This document shows, piece after piece, positions 7,448 to 17,180 of a DNA stretch of 64,000 nt (position 1 is the stretch's first letter; each line of letters opens with the position of its first letter). A program made the translations under genes and the position numbers. Source of the stretch: CAVQNQ01 sp963714205 (lineage in GTDB: Bacteria > Acidobacteriota > Terriglobia > Bryobacterales > Bryobacteraceae); assembly GCA_963714205.1 (NCBI GenBank), contig CAVQNQ010000002.1:620001-684000 (forward strand), written 5' to 3'. A model generated the notes under the pieces. The model was not told the DNA's origin, made no database searches, and worked only from the letters and a program-made list of their open reading frames with translations.

Positions 7448-9798
7448 CCCGTCTGCGCAGCGCACTGCCGGCTGTGGCGGCGTTGGTGTGTCTGCCGGCC
7501 ATGGCCCAGACGCCCCTCCCGCTGGATGCCGCCGGCGCGCGCAATTCCCTTGATTTCAGCCCTGTACACGGCGGAGAGAAGGTCCGGGTGCAAGGCGTGG
7601 TGGGCGCTGCCGCGGCGCATTTCTCCGACCGCACCGAGCTGGCCATCGAGGATGGCGTCGCCGGCATCTTCCTCGAGACCGGCCCCGGAGATGCCAGCCT
7701 GGATGCCTTCCATCCCGGCGACCGGCTCCAGGTGCAAGGCACTATGCGGGTCTCGTACGGGATGCCGGTGCTCGCTCCGGAAAGTATTGAAATTCTGGGC
7801 CGCCAGGCAGCCCCGGTGCCGGCCCGGGCGCCGTTGGGGGATCTCCAAGCGTTCCGCTACCTGGGACGGCTGGTCAGCACCGAGGGCCGCGTGGTGGAAA
7901 CCGGCCAAGGTACCAGCGGAGCGTTCGTGGATCTGGCGGGGCCCTCCGGTGTATTCCGCCTGTTCATACCCCAGGCCGCCGGTGAACCGATGCCGGACGT
8001 GAGCCGGTTCAGCGCCGGCGACAGGGTGAGGGCCACCGGAGTGGCGCACCAGTTCTGTCCCGGGCCACCTTATAACGGTTCGTTCGAGATGCTGGTCGAA
8101 AATCCGGCGGCCATCCTGTTGCTGGGGCGGGACTGGTTTATCCCGCCTCTGACGCTGGCGATCGCCACCATGGTGGTGCTGCTGGTGAGCTTCTTCCTGT
8201 GGAGCCGCGAGCGACGTGTGCACGACCAGCGCGAGCGGTTGCGCAGGACCTTCCATCTGGCCGAGGAGATTATGGAAGCTTCCTCGGCCGAGGCCATTCT
8301 GAAGCGGCTGGCCGAAACGTTGCCCAGCATCCTGGGCGTGACCCGCGTGCGCCTTTACGTGCACAACCGTGCCGCCAAAACGCTGGACGAGGTGATGGCC
8401 GGTGACGGCGAGCCGGTATCGACCTCTCTATCGGAGCCAGCCGGCGGCGCACCTGCCGGAGCGGTGGCTTGTTTTCACTACCGCACCCTCCTGGCGATCC
8501 CGGACATGGGCCGAAGCCCCTTCCCCATAGCCCTCCGGGAGGCCGGTGGGGGGCCGAAATCCCTGATGCTCGTCCCCATGCAGGCGCAGGGCGAGGTGGT
8601 CGGCGTGCTGGAACTCGATCAGGAGAACCGGACGCGCGACTTCACCGCCGATGAACAGGCGGTTGGGCAGCACCTTGGCAACCAGATCGCCGTGGCCATC
8701 CGGCTGCTCGATCAGCGTTCCGTGCAGGAGCAACTCTTCCGGACTGAGAAACTGGCGGCCGTGGGACGGCTGATCTCGGGCGTGGTCAACGAGCTCGAAG
8801 CGCCGCTCTCCTCAATTTCGGAGATGGCCGCCCGCGCCCAGGAAAGAGAGCACGCCGGGGCCGCCGGGCGCGAGATTGCGGCCATCGCCGCCGAAGCCCA
8901 GAAGGCCGCCGGCATGGTATCGCGGCTGGTGTCTTTCGCGGCCGAGCAGGTGGAGGTGCGGCCGGTCTGCATCAATACCCTGGTGCACAACCTGATCGAA
9001 TTCCGGGAGGGGGATTGGAAGGCCTCCGGAATACGCGTGCACGACCTGACCAGCCGCGAGCCGCTGTACGTCCTGGGATCGCAGGGCCAGCTTGAGCAGG
9101 CCTTTCTGAACATGCTGGTGCACGCGGAGCAGTCCCTGGCGGGCGCGGCCCAGAAAGTCCTCACGATTCGCACCAGCGTACTGGCCAAGCGACTGGTGGT
9201 GGAGATCGCTTTTTCGGCTATGCCCGAATCGCGCCAGGCCGGCGAAACGGCCGCGGTGCTCGGTTTGACCCGCACGGTGGTGGCGGGACACGGCGGCGAG
9301 GTCCGGCTGATCGAAAAGAGCGGCGCCGATCCGCGCTTTGAAGTGGAACTGCCGGCCGTCGCCCGGGAACGCGTGTCTACGGTCTTCGCTCCGGAAGCCC
9401 CGCCGGCCGATTATGGCCGCCGCATGACCGCCCTGGTGATCGATGCCGATGAAGCCGCGCAACGGCAGATTCTTGGTTTGCTGGCTTCGCGCAGCTTCCG
9501 CGTGGTTCCGGTCGATAACGCCGACACGGCCCTGGAACTCGCCCACCGCATGCGCTTCGATCTGGCCTTTTGCTCGTTGCACGCCCCGGGATTGAACTGG
9601 GTGGAACTCTCCGAGCGGATGCAGGGCCGCGTGAACGCCTTCATACTGCTCTCGGACGGGTATGATGCCGAGCTAACAGCCGATTTCGAGGGCGAGGGCC
9701 GCTTTGTGCTGGCGAGGCCGCTTCAGGACGCCGATTTAACCCGGGTCCTCGCAAGCATCGAATCGCGCAACGCCGCCATGCGCACGGGCGCGGCGTAA
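7417..9798 (+). CDS. hybrid sensor pseudokinase (GAF, kinase-like and receiver-like domains)
   Basis: 793 aa. Order: signal peptide, two OB-like segments (residues about 40-230, with GDRLQVQGTMRV and GDRVRATGVAHQ), one membrane helix (about 245-265), a GAF-like domain, a dimerisation helix, an ATPase-like domain and a receiver-like domain. The phospho-acceptor positions are gone. The H-box reads VVNELEAPL with Asn458 where His is expected. The N-box reads LNMLVHAEQSL with His569 in place of the metal-binding Asn, and no DxGxG box is present. The receiver has Ser720 in FCSLHAPG instead of Asp, and Arg767 instead of the conserved Lys. The frame is intact, which argues for a retained non-catalytic signalling role. 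Confidence 0.85.
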   Translation: MAGPQKPRGLTRLRSALPAVAALVCLPAMAQTPLPLDAAGARNSLDFSPVHGGEKVRVQGVVGAAAAHFSDRTELAIEDGVAGIFLETGPGDASLDAFHPGDRLQVQGTMRVSYGMPVLAPESIEILGRQAAPVPARAPLGDLQAFRYLGRLVSTEGRVVETGQGTSGAFVDLAGPSGVFRLFIPQAAGEPMPDVSRFSAGDRVRATGVAHQFCPGPPYNGSFEMLVENPAAILLLGRDWFIPPLTLAIATMVVLLVSFFLWSRERRVHDQRERLRRTFHLAEEIMEASSAEAILKRLAETLPSILGVTRVRLYVHNRAAKTLDEVMAGDGEPVSTSLSEPAGGAPAGAVACFHYRTLLAIPDMGRSPFPIALREAGGGPKSLMLVPMQAQGEVVGVLELDQENRTRDFTADEQAVGQHLGNQIAVAIRLLDQRSVQEQLFRTEKLAAVGRLISGVVNELEAPLSSISEMAARAQEREHAGAAGREIAAIAAEAQKAAGMVSRLVSFAAEQVEVRPVCINTLVHNLIEFREGDWKASGIRVHDLTSREPLYVLGSQGQLEQAFLNMLVHAEQSLAGAAQKVLTIRTSVLAKRLVVEIAFSAMPESRQAGETAAVLGLTRTVVAGHGGEVRLIEKSGADPRFEVELPAVARERVSTVFAPEAPPADYGRRMTALVIDADEAAQRQILGLLASRSFRVVPVDNADTALELAHRMRFDLAFCSLHAPGLNWVELSERMQGRVNAFILLSDGYDAELTADFEGEGRFVLARPLQDADLTRVLASIESRNAAMRTGAA

Positions 9799-9803
9799 GC
9801 GCT

Positions 9804-11126
9804 TCAGCCCCGCTCCAGCCAGCGCGCGCGGCGCAGGCGCGCGATCAGGAACAGCGCCATAAAACCCGCCAGCAGCCCGAGGGTGGCTCCCAGGCCGATG
9901 AGCTGGGGCTGAAACGATCCCACGCTCCAGGTGATCGTCACATTCAAAATCACGGCCAGAACAGCGGCCAGCACGGGAGGCCAGGGACGCTCCAGCGCAA
10001 ACAGGGAACGGGCCTCGATTTCGATCAGGCTCCAACCCACCACCGCCGGGCCCAGACCGAGGAAAACCGCCGAAACCAGCCGCGTCGATTCGGCCGTGAA
10101 GCTGCCGCGCTGAAAGAAGAGAGCGATGGCGGGCCGGCGGAAGGCCAGCGCGAAAGCGCAGCCGGCCACCGCGACCAGGGCGGTCAGCGCCACCGTGCGA
10201 TCGATGAGGCGGAAGGCCTCCCGCAAGCGGCGCAAGCTGCGCAGGCGCGCGATCTCCGGCAGCAGCGAATTCGAGATGGGGTTCACCAGCAGCGCCATCG
10301 GCACGCCCACGCCGCGCATGCAATAATCCAGCGCCGCTGCCATGCCCGGCCCGGCTTGCGTGGCATAGGCGCGCGTGAAGGTGATGTTCAACCCCAGCCC
10401 GGCCGCGTAAGTCACGAACAGCGCCGGCCTGGCGAGGATCTCGCGCCAGTGGATGGCGCACGCGGGCGCGCCGGCGGTATCGAGGTCCCGGCGCGCCGCG
10501 AAGTAGACGATGGCAAGCTGCGCCCCGGCGCCCGCCGTGTATCCTATGGCGAAGGCGTACACACCCACGAGCTTCCACAGGCTGAGCGCGCCGGCGATGG
10601 TGAAGAGGTTGAGCGCGGCCTGGTAGAAAGCCGTGGGCGCGAAGCGGCGATCCGTGAAGAGCAGGGCATAATGCACGGCGGCGATGCCGGCGGCCACCGT
10701 GGAGAGCGAGAGGATGCGCAGGTTCGTCACGGCCGTCGCGAAGTAGCGCGGGTCCAGGCCGGGCGCCAGAACATGCATCAGCCAGGGAGCGCTGAAAACC
10801 ACGGCCGCCGTGAGAGCCGCGAGAACCACCCCGAACAGGCGGTTCAACTTGAGAAAGAGGGCCGTGCGCGCGGCGCCCGAGCAGGCCGTCAGCATGGGCA
10901 CGAAGGTGAAGACCATGCTGTTGATGATCACCGAATTCAGCGTGTCAAGCGGTCCGATGGCCACCGCCAGCGAATCGGCCCGGCTGTGCGTGCCCAGCAG
11001 GTAGGCCATCAGGGCGACGCGCACCACGCCCAGCACATTGCCCGTCAGCACTCCGGCCGCGAGTGTCAATCCGCCCCGCACCAGCGGGCTTTCTGCAGCG
11101 CGCGTCAACACGCGTTCGGCGCCCAA
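9804..11126 (-). CDS. MurJ/MviN-family lipid flippase-like protein
   Basis: 440 aa and hydrophobic throughout, with about 12-14 membrane segments. MurJ-type landmarks are GNVLGVVRVALMAYLLGT near the N-terminus, MALLVNPISNSLLPEIARL in the middle and ALFFQRGSFTAEST, which matches the family's RGAF motif. The family flips lipid II or polyprenyl-linked sugars across the inner membrane. The protein is shorter than typical MurJ (about 510 aa), so it may serve another polysaccharide. It lies at the end of a minus-strand run containing uppP and ftsK, which fits an envelope role. Confidence 0.75.
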   Translation of the reverse strand: MGAERVLTRAAESPLVRGGLTLAAGVLTGNVLGVVRVALMAYLLGTHSRADSLAVAIGPLDTLNSVIINSMVFTFVPMLTACSGAARTALFLKLNRLFGVVLAALTAAVVFSAPWLMHVLAPGLDPRYFATAVTNLRILSLSTVAAGIAAVHYALLFTDRRFAPTAFYQAALNLFTIAGALSLWKLVGVYAFAIGYTAGAGAQLAIVYFAARRDLDTAGAPACAIHWREILARPALFVTYAAGLGLNITFTRAYATQAGPGMAAALDYCMRGVGVPMALLVNPISNSLLPEIARLRSLRRLREAFRLIDRTVALTALVAVAGCAFALAFRRPAIALFFQRGSFTAESTRLVSAVFLGLGPAVVGWSLIEIEARSLFALERPWPPVLAAVLAVILNVTITWSVGSFQPQLIGLGATLGLLAGFMALFLIARLRRARWLERG

Positions 11127-11160
11127 TGCCGGCGATGAATCCGCGGAGCTCAGCTTGACC

Positions 11161-11682
11161 TCAAGCCGTCACCGAAAGCGCGTCGCGGGCGGCGGCCAGC
11201 GCCGCTTCGTAGTTTGGGAAATCGGCCACTTCCTTCACATATTCCACGTAGCGGATGCGGTTTTGTTGATCCACGACGAAGATAGCGCGGCTTTCAATGC
11301 GCAATTCCTTGATGAGCGTTCCATAGGCGGCGCCGAAAGAGGCATCCTTGTGGTCGGAGAGCATCTTGACGTTGTCCACGCCGAAAGCGCCGCACCAGCG
11401 CGTCTGGGCGAAGGGCAGGTCCACGCTCACGGTCAGGATGTCCACACCCGGAAGCTTCGAGGCGGCTTCGTTGAAGCGCTTGGTCTGCGCGTCGCAAACC
11501 GGGGTATCGAGGGAGGGAACCACGCTGATAATGCGCACGCGGTTGCCCGTATCTTTCAAGGTGACGGGCTTCAGGCCGCTGTCCACAACGGCGAAATCGG
11601 GGGCGGAGTCTCCGGGCTTCAGTTCCGGGCCTATCAACGTCAGAGGATTGCCTTTGAGAGTCGTTGCTCCTGCTCGTTCCAT
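11161..11682 (-). CDS. tpx: thiol peroxidase
   Basis: 173 aa, the usual Tpx length. Peroxidatic Cys63 lies in PSLDTPVCDAQT and resolving Cys97 in QTRWCGAFG, the atypical 2-Cys arrangement of Tpx. The N-terminal TLKGNPLTLIGPELKPGDSAPDF is also family-typical. It reduces lipid and other hydroperoxides using thioredoxin. It stands 34 bp upstream of the MurJ-like gene and 30 bp downstream of the DUF255 gene on the same strand. Confidence 0.95.
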   Translation of the reverse strand: MERAGATTLKGNPLTLIGPELKPGDSAPDFAVVDSGLKPVTLKDTGNRVRIISVVPSLDTPVCDAQTKRFNEAASKLPGVDILTVSVDLPFAQTRWCGAFGVDNVKMLSDHKDASFGAAYGTLIKELRIESRAIFVVDQQNRIRYVEYVKEVADFPNYEAALAAARDALSVTA

Positions 11683-11712
11683 TACTCCTCCAGTAAGTTA
11701 GGGGTTGAAGGT

Positions 11713-13821
11713 CTATTGTAGCAATTCGGCTAATTCAGCCGGTCCGGAAACCGGCAACCGGCACACAAAGTTACGGCATACGTACGCGGCGGCACGGCCG
11801 TTCAGCTTGGCCATGGCCGCGATGGCGGGGTGGGCGGCGGCCAGGATGCGGCGCGCGTGGGCCGAATCCACCAGCAGCACGATCCGCTGGGGCACGAAAT
11901 GGCGATGGAGTTCGCGGAGCAGGGCGCTTGTATCCGGGGCATCCCGATCGCCGGCCAACACAATCTCCTGGCGCTCGCCAAGGTGGAATTCGAGCGCGCC
12001 CAGCATCTGGGGCAGCGTCACGGGCGCGGCCGCCAACCGGGGCGCGAAAGCGGCGAACGTCTTTTCAGCGGACTCGCGCAGATCCGGCCGGTTCGAGATC
12101 GCGGCCAGGCGCAGCAGGTTCATCGCCATCACGGAATTGCCGGAAGGCTCCGCGCCATCGTAATCTTCTTTGACGCGCATCACCAGGCCGCTATCGGGCG
12201 CGGAACCGAAGAAACCGCCCACCGCTAGGTCCTCGAACAGCTCCCCAGCCTTTTCGGTGAGGAGCAGCGCGAGATCCAGCCAGCGTCGATCGAACTGGGT
12301 TTCATACAGGTCCAGCAGCCCTTGCGCGAACATGGCGTAATCGTCGAGAAACGCCGGAATGGCCGCTTCACCCTGGCGATAGCGGCGCAGCAGCAACCCG
12401 GTTGCCGGGTCGTACAGGCGGCCGGCGATGAACTCGGCCGCGCGCCGCGCCGCATCTGCGTAGCGCGGCTCATCGAGCGCCGCGCCGCCCAGCGCGCAGG
12501 CCGAGATCATGAGCCCGTTCCAGGCCGTCAGCACCTTGTCATCGAGGTGCGGACGCGGACGCGCCGAGCGGGCTTCGAGCAGAACGCGTTGTGCCTGCCC
12601 CAGCGCGGCGCGCATCTCTTCGGCTTCGCGGCCGAACTTCCGCGCGGTATCTTCGATGCTGCGGGCCTGGTAGAGGATATTCCGGCCGCCGAACTCGCCG
12701 TGGGGGTCGCTCGAAACGTTGCCGCCGTCCTCGATGCCGTAGCGGTAAGCGAACCAATCGGCGGCCGGCGCGCCCAGCAGCGCGCGGATCTCGGCCGCGC
12801 TCCAGATGTAAAATGCGCCTTCGCTTTTCACCTCCGGCCGGGCGGGATCGATGGCGCTATCGGCATCCTCCGCCGAATAGAACCCGCCTTCGGGCCCGGT
12901 CATATCGCGCAGCACATAATCCAGGATGCCGCGGGCCGTTCCGGCATACAGCGGGTCGCCGGTGATCTGGAACGCCTCCAAATAGGAAGTGGCGAGCTGC
13001 GCCTGGTCGTAGAGCATCTTCTCGAAGTGCGGCACGAACCAGCGGTCGTCCACCGAATAGCGATGGAAACCCCCGCCCAGCTGATCGTCGATACCGCCCT
13101 TGGCCATCTCGCGCAGGGTCAGCAGCACCATGTCGAGGGCCTCCCGGTTGTGAGTGCGCGCGTGGTAACGCAGCAGGAAATGGTGGATCGATGGCCGCGG
13201 AAACTTGGGCGCGTCGCCGAAGCCCCCCAGCCGGGCATCGAAGATGCGGCGGAAGCCGAAAAAGCCGCTGTCCAGCATCCCCGTATCGACCCGTCCTGCG
13301 CCACCCGCCTCAACTGCCGCGTGCTGCCGAAGCTGCCGGACCACCTCGCGCGCCGAATCCACGATCTGCCCGCGGTCGCTCTGCCAGGCGCCGGCCAACT
13401 GCTCCAGCACGGAAGCGAACCCAGGATGGCCGTAACGGTTGTCGGGCGGAAAATACGTGCCGCCGAAGAACGGCTCCAGGTCCGGCGTGAGCCACACCGA
13501 CATGGGCCAGCCGCCCCCTCCGGTGGTGGCCTGCACGAAAGTCATGTAGACGCGGTCGATGTCCGGGCGCTCCTCGCGGTCCACCTTGATGGGCACGAAA
13601 TCGCGGTTGAGCAGCTCCGCGATGCGTTGGTTCTCGAAGGACTCGCGCTCCATGACATGGCACCAGTGGCAGGTCGAGTAGCCGATGCTGAGGAAGATCG
13701 GTTTGTTCTCGCTGCGCGCTTTTTCGAAGGCTTCCGCGCCCCAGGGATACCAGTCGACCGGATTATGCGCGTGTTGCAGCAGGTACGGACTTTTCTCGGC
13801 GGCCAGCCGATTGGTGTGCAT
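11713..13821 (-). CDS. DUF255/YyaL thioredoxin-domain protein
   Basis: 702 aa. The N-terminal thioredoxin-like domain starts NRLAAEKSPYLLQHAHNPVDW and has a C-H-W-C active-site motif (Cys51, Cys54). The rest resembles an alpha/alpha-toroid sugar-epimerase-like fold (LGGFGDAPKFPRP, GGFHRYSVDDRWFVPHFEKMLYDQAQ, AWNGLMISA). This is the bacterial relative of human SPATA20. Its biochemical role is not established. The ATG at 13821 gives the family N-terminus exactly. Confidence 0.9.
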   Translation of the reverse strand: MHTNRLAAEKSPYLLQHAHNPVDWYPWGAEAFEKARSENKPIFLSIGYSTCHWCHVMERESFENQRIAELLNRDFVPIKVDREERPDIDRVYMTFVQATTGGGGWPMSVWLTPDLEPFFGGTYFPPDNRYGHPGFASVLEQLAGAWQSDRGQIVDSAREVVRQLRQHAAVEAGGAGRVDTGMLDSGFFGFRRIFDARLGGFGDAPKFPRPSIHHFLLRYHARTHNREALDMVLLTLREMAKGGIDDQLGGGFHRYSVDDRWFVPHFEKMLYDQAQLATSYLEAFQITGDPLYAGTARGILDYVLRDMTGPEGGFYSAEDADSAIDPARPEVKSEGAFYIWSAAEIRALLGAPAADWFAYRYGIEDGGNVSSDPHGEFGGRNILYQARSIEDTARKFGREAEEMRAALGQAQRVLLEARSARPRPHLDDKVLTAWNGLMISACALGGAALDEPRYADAARRAAEFIAGRLYDPATGLLLRRYRQGEAAIPAFLDDYAMFAQGLLDLYETQFDRRWLDLALLLTEKAGELFEDLAVGGFFGSAPDSGLVMRVKEDYDGAEPSGNSVMAMNLLRLAAISNRPDLRESAEKTFAAFAPRLAAAPVTLPQMLGALEFHLGERQEIVLAGDRDAPDTSALLRELHRHFVPQRIVLLVDSAHARRILAAAHPAIAAMAKLNGRAAAYVCRNFVCRLPVSGPAELAELLQ

Positions 13822-13899
13822 GTGGCAAAACCCCTCTTGCCGGTCCGGGCGGGACTGCCCGGCATGCTTCCATGGTAACAGCAGCCGCCGGAAGTGAGC

Positions 13900-16257
13900 C
13901 TACCTCAACTGGTTCTCCACTTCCTTCAGCCAGTCGGGCCGCTTCAGCACTTCGCGCGGCTTGCTGCCATCCGGAGGGCCGATGATGCCGTCGCGCTGCA
14001 TCATATCCAGGATGCGCGCGGCGCGCCCATAGCCCAAGCGCAGGTGGCGCTGCAAGGTCGAGGTCGAGGCCTTGCCCATCTGGAGCACCAGCCGCACAGC
14101 CTCTTCATACATGGGGTCCTGGTCGCCGCCCGGCGCGTCGCCATCTCCCGCGGCTTCCTCGTCGTCGGCGGGAGGCGCGATCAGGTAGGATTGATCGTAC
14201 TCCGGCGAGGCCTGTTCTTTCCAGAACTCCACCACGCGGTTGATCTCGTTCTCCGTCACGAAGGCCCCGTGCAGCCGCGTCAGCCGCGAGGAGCCGGGCG
14301 GCAGGAAGAGCATGTCGCCCTTGCCCAGCAGGTGCTCCGCTCCCATCACGTCGAGAATGGTCCGCGAATCCACGCGCGTGGCCACCCGGAAGCTCAGGCG
14401 CGCCGGGAAGTTGGCCTTGATCAACCCGGTGATCACGTCCACGCTGGGCCGCTGCGTCGCCAGCACCAGGTGCATGCCCACCGCGCGCGCCATCTGCGCG
14501 AGGCGCGTCACGCTCTCTTCCACGTTGCGGCCCTCTATCATCATCAGGTCGGCCAACTCGTCGATCAGGATCAGAATATAGGGCAGCGGCTTGAGATCTT
14601 CCTGCGTCGGATCGTCGGCGAAAAGGTTGCGCGGCTCCTCCTGCAGCTTGCGGATCTTCTTGTTGAACTGCTCGATGTTGCGCACCCCGTACTCGGCCAG
14701 CAGGCGCAGCCGCCGTTCCATTTCCAGCACCGCGTTGCGCAGCGCGTTGGTGGCCTTCTTGGGGTCCGTGATGACCGGCGTGAGCAGGTGCGGAATGCCC
14801 TCGTAGAGGCCCAGTTCCAGGCGCTTGGGATCCACCATGATCAGCCGCACCTCATCCGGCGTCGATTTGTACAGAATCGACATGATCATGGAATTGATCA
14901 TGACGCTCTTGCCCGAACCCGTCGAGCCGGCGATGAGCAGGTGCGGCATGGAATCGAGCGCCGCCATTCGGATGCGCCCGTTGATGTCCTTCCCCAGCGG
15001 TATCGTCATGCGCGAGTGCGATTGCGCGAACTCCTCCGATTCCAGCATCTGGCGCAACGCGATGAGCTCACGCCGCGTATTCGGCACTTCGATCCCCACC
15101 GTGGGTTTGCCGGGGATGCGCTCGATGAGAATCGATTCGGCTTGCAAGCCCAGGCATAGATCCTCGGTCAAGGTGATAATGCGGCTGTACTTGATTCCCG
15201 CCTCGGGCTTGAACTCGAAGGTGGTCACCACCGGGCCGGGGTTGATCTGGACCACATTGCCGAGCACGTTGAATTCTTCGAACTTCGATTTGATGCGCGC
15301 AGCCGTGTCCTTGAGCTCCTGCTCGTCGTAAGGATTTCGTGCCGGCACCTCGTTGAGCAGGTCGGTCGCCGGAAGCGTGAAGAGGAACGGCTTCGGGTCT
15401 TCCGCCTGCGCAACCGGCGCGGGCGGTGCAGGCGGCAAGGGAGCCGAAACAGGCAAAAGAGCGGGAGCGGCAGGAACCGGATCTTCTATCGGGCAGATGG
15501 GGATCTCATCGGCTGCGGGCCCGGCTTCCGGCGCCGGGGCTGGTTCCACCTCCCGCGGTGGGGCGTCCGCGGGCGCCGTAGCCACCTCTGCCGCCGCCTT
15601 CTTCTCCTTACCCCGCGAGCGCCGTTTTTGAGCCAGACGTTCGGCCTTCTCGATAGAGCGCGCGTGCATGCGCGCGCGCCACGCGCGCCATGCGTCGCGC
15701 CTATGCCGCAGCCAGCCGACCGGACCCGCGAACCACCCGCCGGCAGTTGCAATCGTGAATTTCGAAACCAGGTACAGGGAGACGACGATGGCCGTGGCGG
15801 TGGCCAGCAGCGCGCCCGCCAGGTTCAACGAATCCAGCAGATAATTGGCCACGACGAACCCCAGCGTCCCGCCAACCCGTATGGCACCGCCGAAAATCCG
15901 CACCGGCACGAACGACAGGCCCGCGCAAGCCCCCAGCGTCAACAGCACCGCCCCGAGCACTTTGGCCAACCCCGCCTCGATGTCTTCGGAGCGTATCCAT
16001 CGCCAGGCCAGCGCGAATATCAGCAAGGGAAACAGCAGCGCCGCCGCGCCGAACACTTGCAGAAACAGGTCGGAAAGATAGGAACCCGGGTACCCGACCA
16101 AATTGAGAGGGCGCGTCTCCGCGGCGGTGTTCCACGAGGGGTCCTGGGTGTGATACGAAACCAGGCTCAGCAGCATCACTAACCCCAGCGACAGCAGCAG
16201 CAGGCCCGCGGCTTCGTTCAGGCGCTTGTGGGGAGTCGGGGATAACAGCTTCATCAC
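13900..16257 (-). CDS. ftsK: DNA translocase FtsK/SpoIIIE
   Basis: 785 aa. Four N-terminal membrane helices lie in residues about 15-165. A charged and Pro/Ala-rich linker runs to about residue 280. The RecA-like motor has Walker A GSTGSGKS near residue 440 and Walker B ILILIDELADLMM. A winged-helix gamma domain follows at the C-terminus (VLQMGKASTSTLQRHLRLGYGRAARILD). FtsK pumps chromosome ends through the closing septum and activates XerCD recombination. The start overlaps the uppP stop by 4 bp (ATGA), so the two are translationally coupled. Confidence 0.95.
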   Translation of the reverse strand: MMKLLSPTPHKRLNEAAGLLLLSLGLVMLLSLVSYHTQDPSWNTAAETRPLNLVGYPGSYLSDLFLQVFGAAALLFPLLIFALAWRWIRSEDIEAGLAKVLGAVLLTLGACAGLSFVPVRIFGGAIRVGGTLGFVVANYLLDSLNLAGALLATATAIVVSLYLVSKFTIATAGGWFAGPVGWLRHRRDAWRAWRARMHARSIEKAERLAQKRRSRGKEKKAAAEVATAPADAPPREVEPAPAPEAGPAADEIPICPIEDPVPAAPALLPVSAPLPPAPPAPVAQAEDPKPFLFTLPATDLLNEVPARNPYDEQELKDTAARIKSKFEEFNVLGNVVQINPGPVVTTFEFKPEAGIKYSRIITLTEDLCLGLQAESILIERIPGKPTVGIEVPNTRRELIALRQMLESEEFAQSHSRMTIPLGKDINGRIRMAALDSMPHLLIAGSTGSGKSVMINSMIMSILYKSTPDEVRLIMVDPKRLELGLYEGIPHLLTPVITDPKKATNALRNAVLEMERRLRLLAEYGVRNIEQFNKKIRKLQEEPRNLFADDPTQEDLKPLPYILILIDELADLMMIEGRNVEESVTRLAQMARAVGMHLVLATQRPSVDVITGLIKANFPARLSFRVATRVDSRTILDVMGAEHLLGKGDMLFLPPGSSRLTRLHGAFVTENEINRVVEFWKEQASPEYDQSYLIAPPADDEEAAGDGDAPGGDQDPMYEEAVRLVLQMGKASTSTLQRHLRLGYGRAARILDMMQRDGIIGPPDGSKPREVLKRPDWLKEVENQLR

Positions 16258-17078
16258 GCTGGCCGGCGGATGAAAGCCAGAGCAAGCACTATTATGCCAA
16301 ATATCACCCGGTAGTACACAAACAAACGCAAGCTGCTATGGCGCAAATAATGCAGAAACCACGCGATCACAATGCAGCCCGTGATGGCGCTCACCACCAC
16401 CCCCACGGCGAAAGGCGCGGTCAGGATCCCATGCAACTGTTGGTGCTTATGCATATCCCACAGCGTCTTGGCCCCCGCACCGGCAATGGCCGGCGCCGAG
16501 AGCAGGAACCCGAACCGCGCCGCCGCCTCCCGGGTCATATTGCGGAACAGCCCCGCGGAAATGGTGATTCCGCTGCGCGAACAGCCCGGCACAATCGCCA
16601 GCGCCTGCGCCATCCCCACCGCAATGGCGTCCGCCCAGTGCAGCGAACCCAATTCGCGCGCCTTCTGTCCGGCGCGATCCGCGAGCCACATCACTATGCC
16701 GATGGCAATCAGCATCGTCCCCATGACCCAGGGCGTGCGCCATGTCGTTTCCGCCTGCTTATTGAAGAGCAGCCCGAAGACGCCCACCGGAATCGAACCC
16801 ACCACCAGCAGCCACAACATCGAGCGGTTCGACTTGCTCTGGTCCTCGTATCCCCCTCGCATGCCGAACCCCTGGCTCACAATCTGGATCCAGTCGCGGA
16901 AAAAGTAGATCAGGATAGACGCCAGGGTCCCCAGGTGCAGCATGATATCGAACTGCAAAGCCTCCGTCTGCCATCCCAACAACCACGACGTGAGGTAGAG
17001 ATGCGCGGTACTCGATATCGGCAGGAACTCGGTCAACCCCTGGACGATCGCCAGGACAATCACCTGCAACATGGGCAT
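16254..17078 (-). CDS. uppP: undecaprenyl-diphosphatase
   Basis: 274 aa, eight or so membrane segments. Signature motifs are QGLTEFLPISSTAHL near the N-terminus and IVPGCSRSGITISAGLFRNM in the middle, which together form the BacA/UppP active site. It recycles the carrier lipid for peptidoglycan and polysaccharide synthesis. It is coupled to ftsK. Together with the MurJ-like gene further along the same strand it forms an envelope-themed run. Confidence 0.95.
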   Translation of the reverse strand: MPMLQVIVLAIVQGLTEFLPISSTAHLYLTSWLLGWQTEALQFDIMLHLGTLASILIYFFRDWIQIVSQGFGMRGGYEDQSKSNRSMLWLLVVGSIPVGVFGLLFNKQAETTWRTPWVMGTMLIAIGIVMWLADRAGQKARELGSLHWADAIAVGMAQALAIVPGCSRSGITISAGLFRNMTREAAARFGFLLSAPAIAGAGAKTLWDMHKHQQLHGILTAPFAVGVVVSAITGCIVIAWFLHYLRHSSLRLFVYYRVIFGIIVLALAFIRRPA

Positions 17079-17180
17079 ATGAGAATAGCGTGCGGAAGGC
17101 CGGCCGCAAAGTCAAGCGCCGGTGACAGAGTTCTGTGACAGACCCGTGACAGGATCCGTCGCCGAGGTCGGACCGGGCAA

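Noticed and set aside
12322..13878. 518-codon plus-strand frame opposite the DUF255 gene
   Set aside because: Shadow of the DUF255 protein, low-complexity and unlike any family.
13894..15159. 421-codon plus-strand frame opposite ftsK
   Set aside because: Antisense to the FtsK motor domain; His/Gln/Arg-rich shadow.
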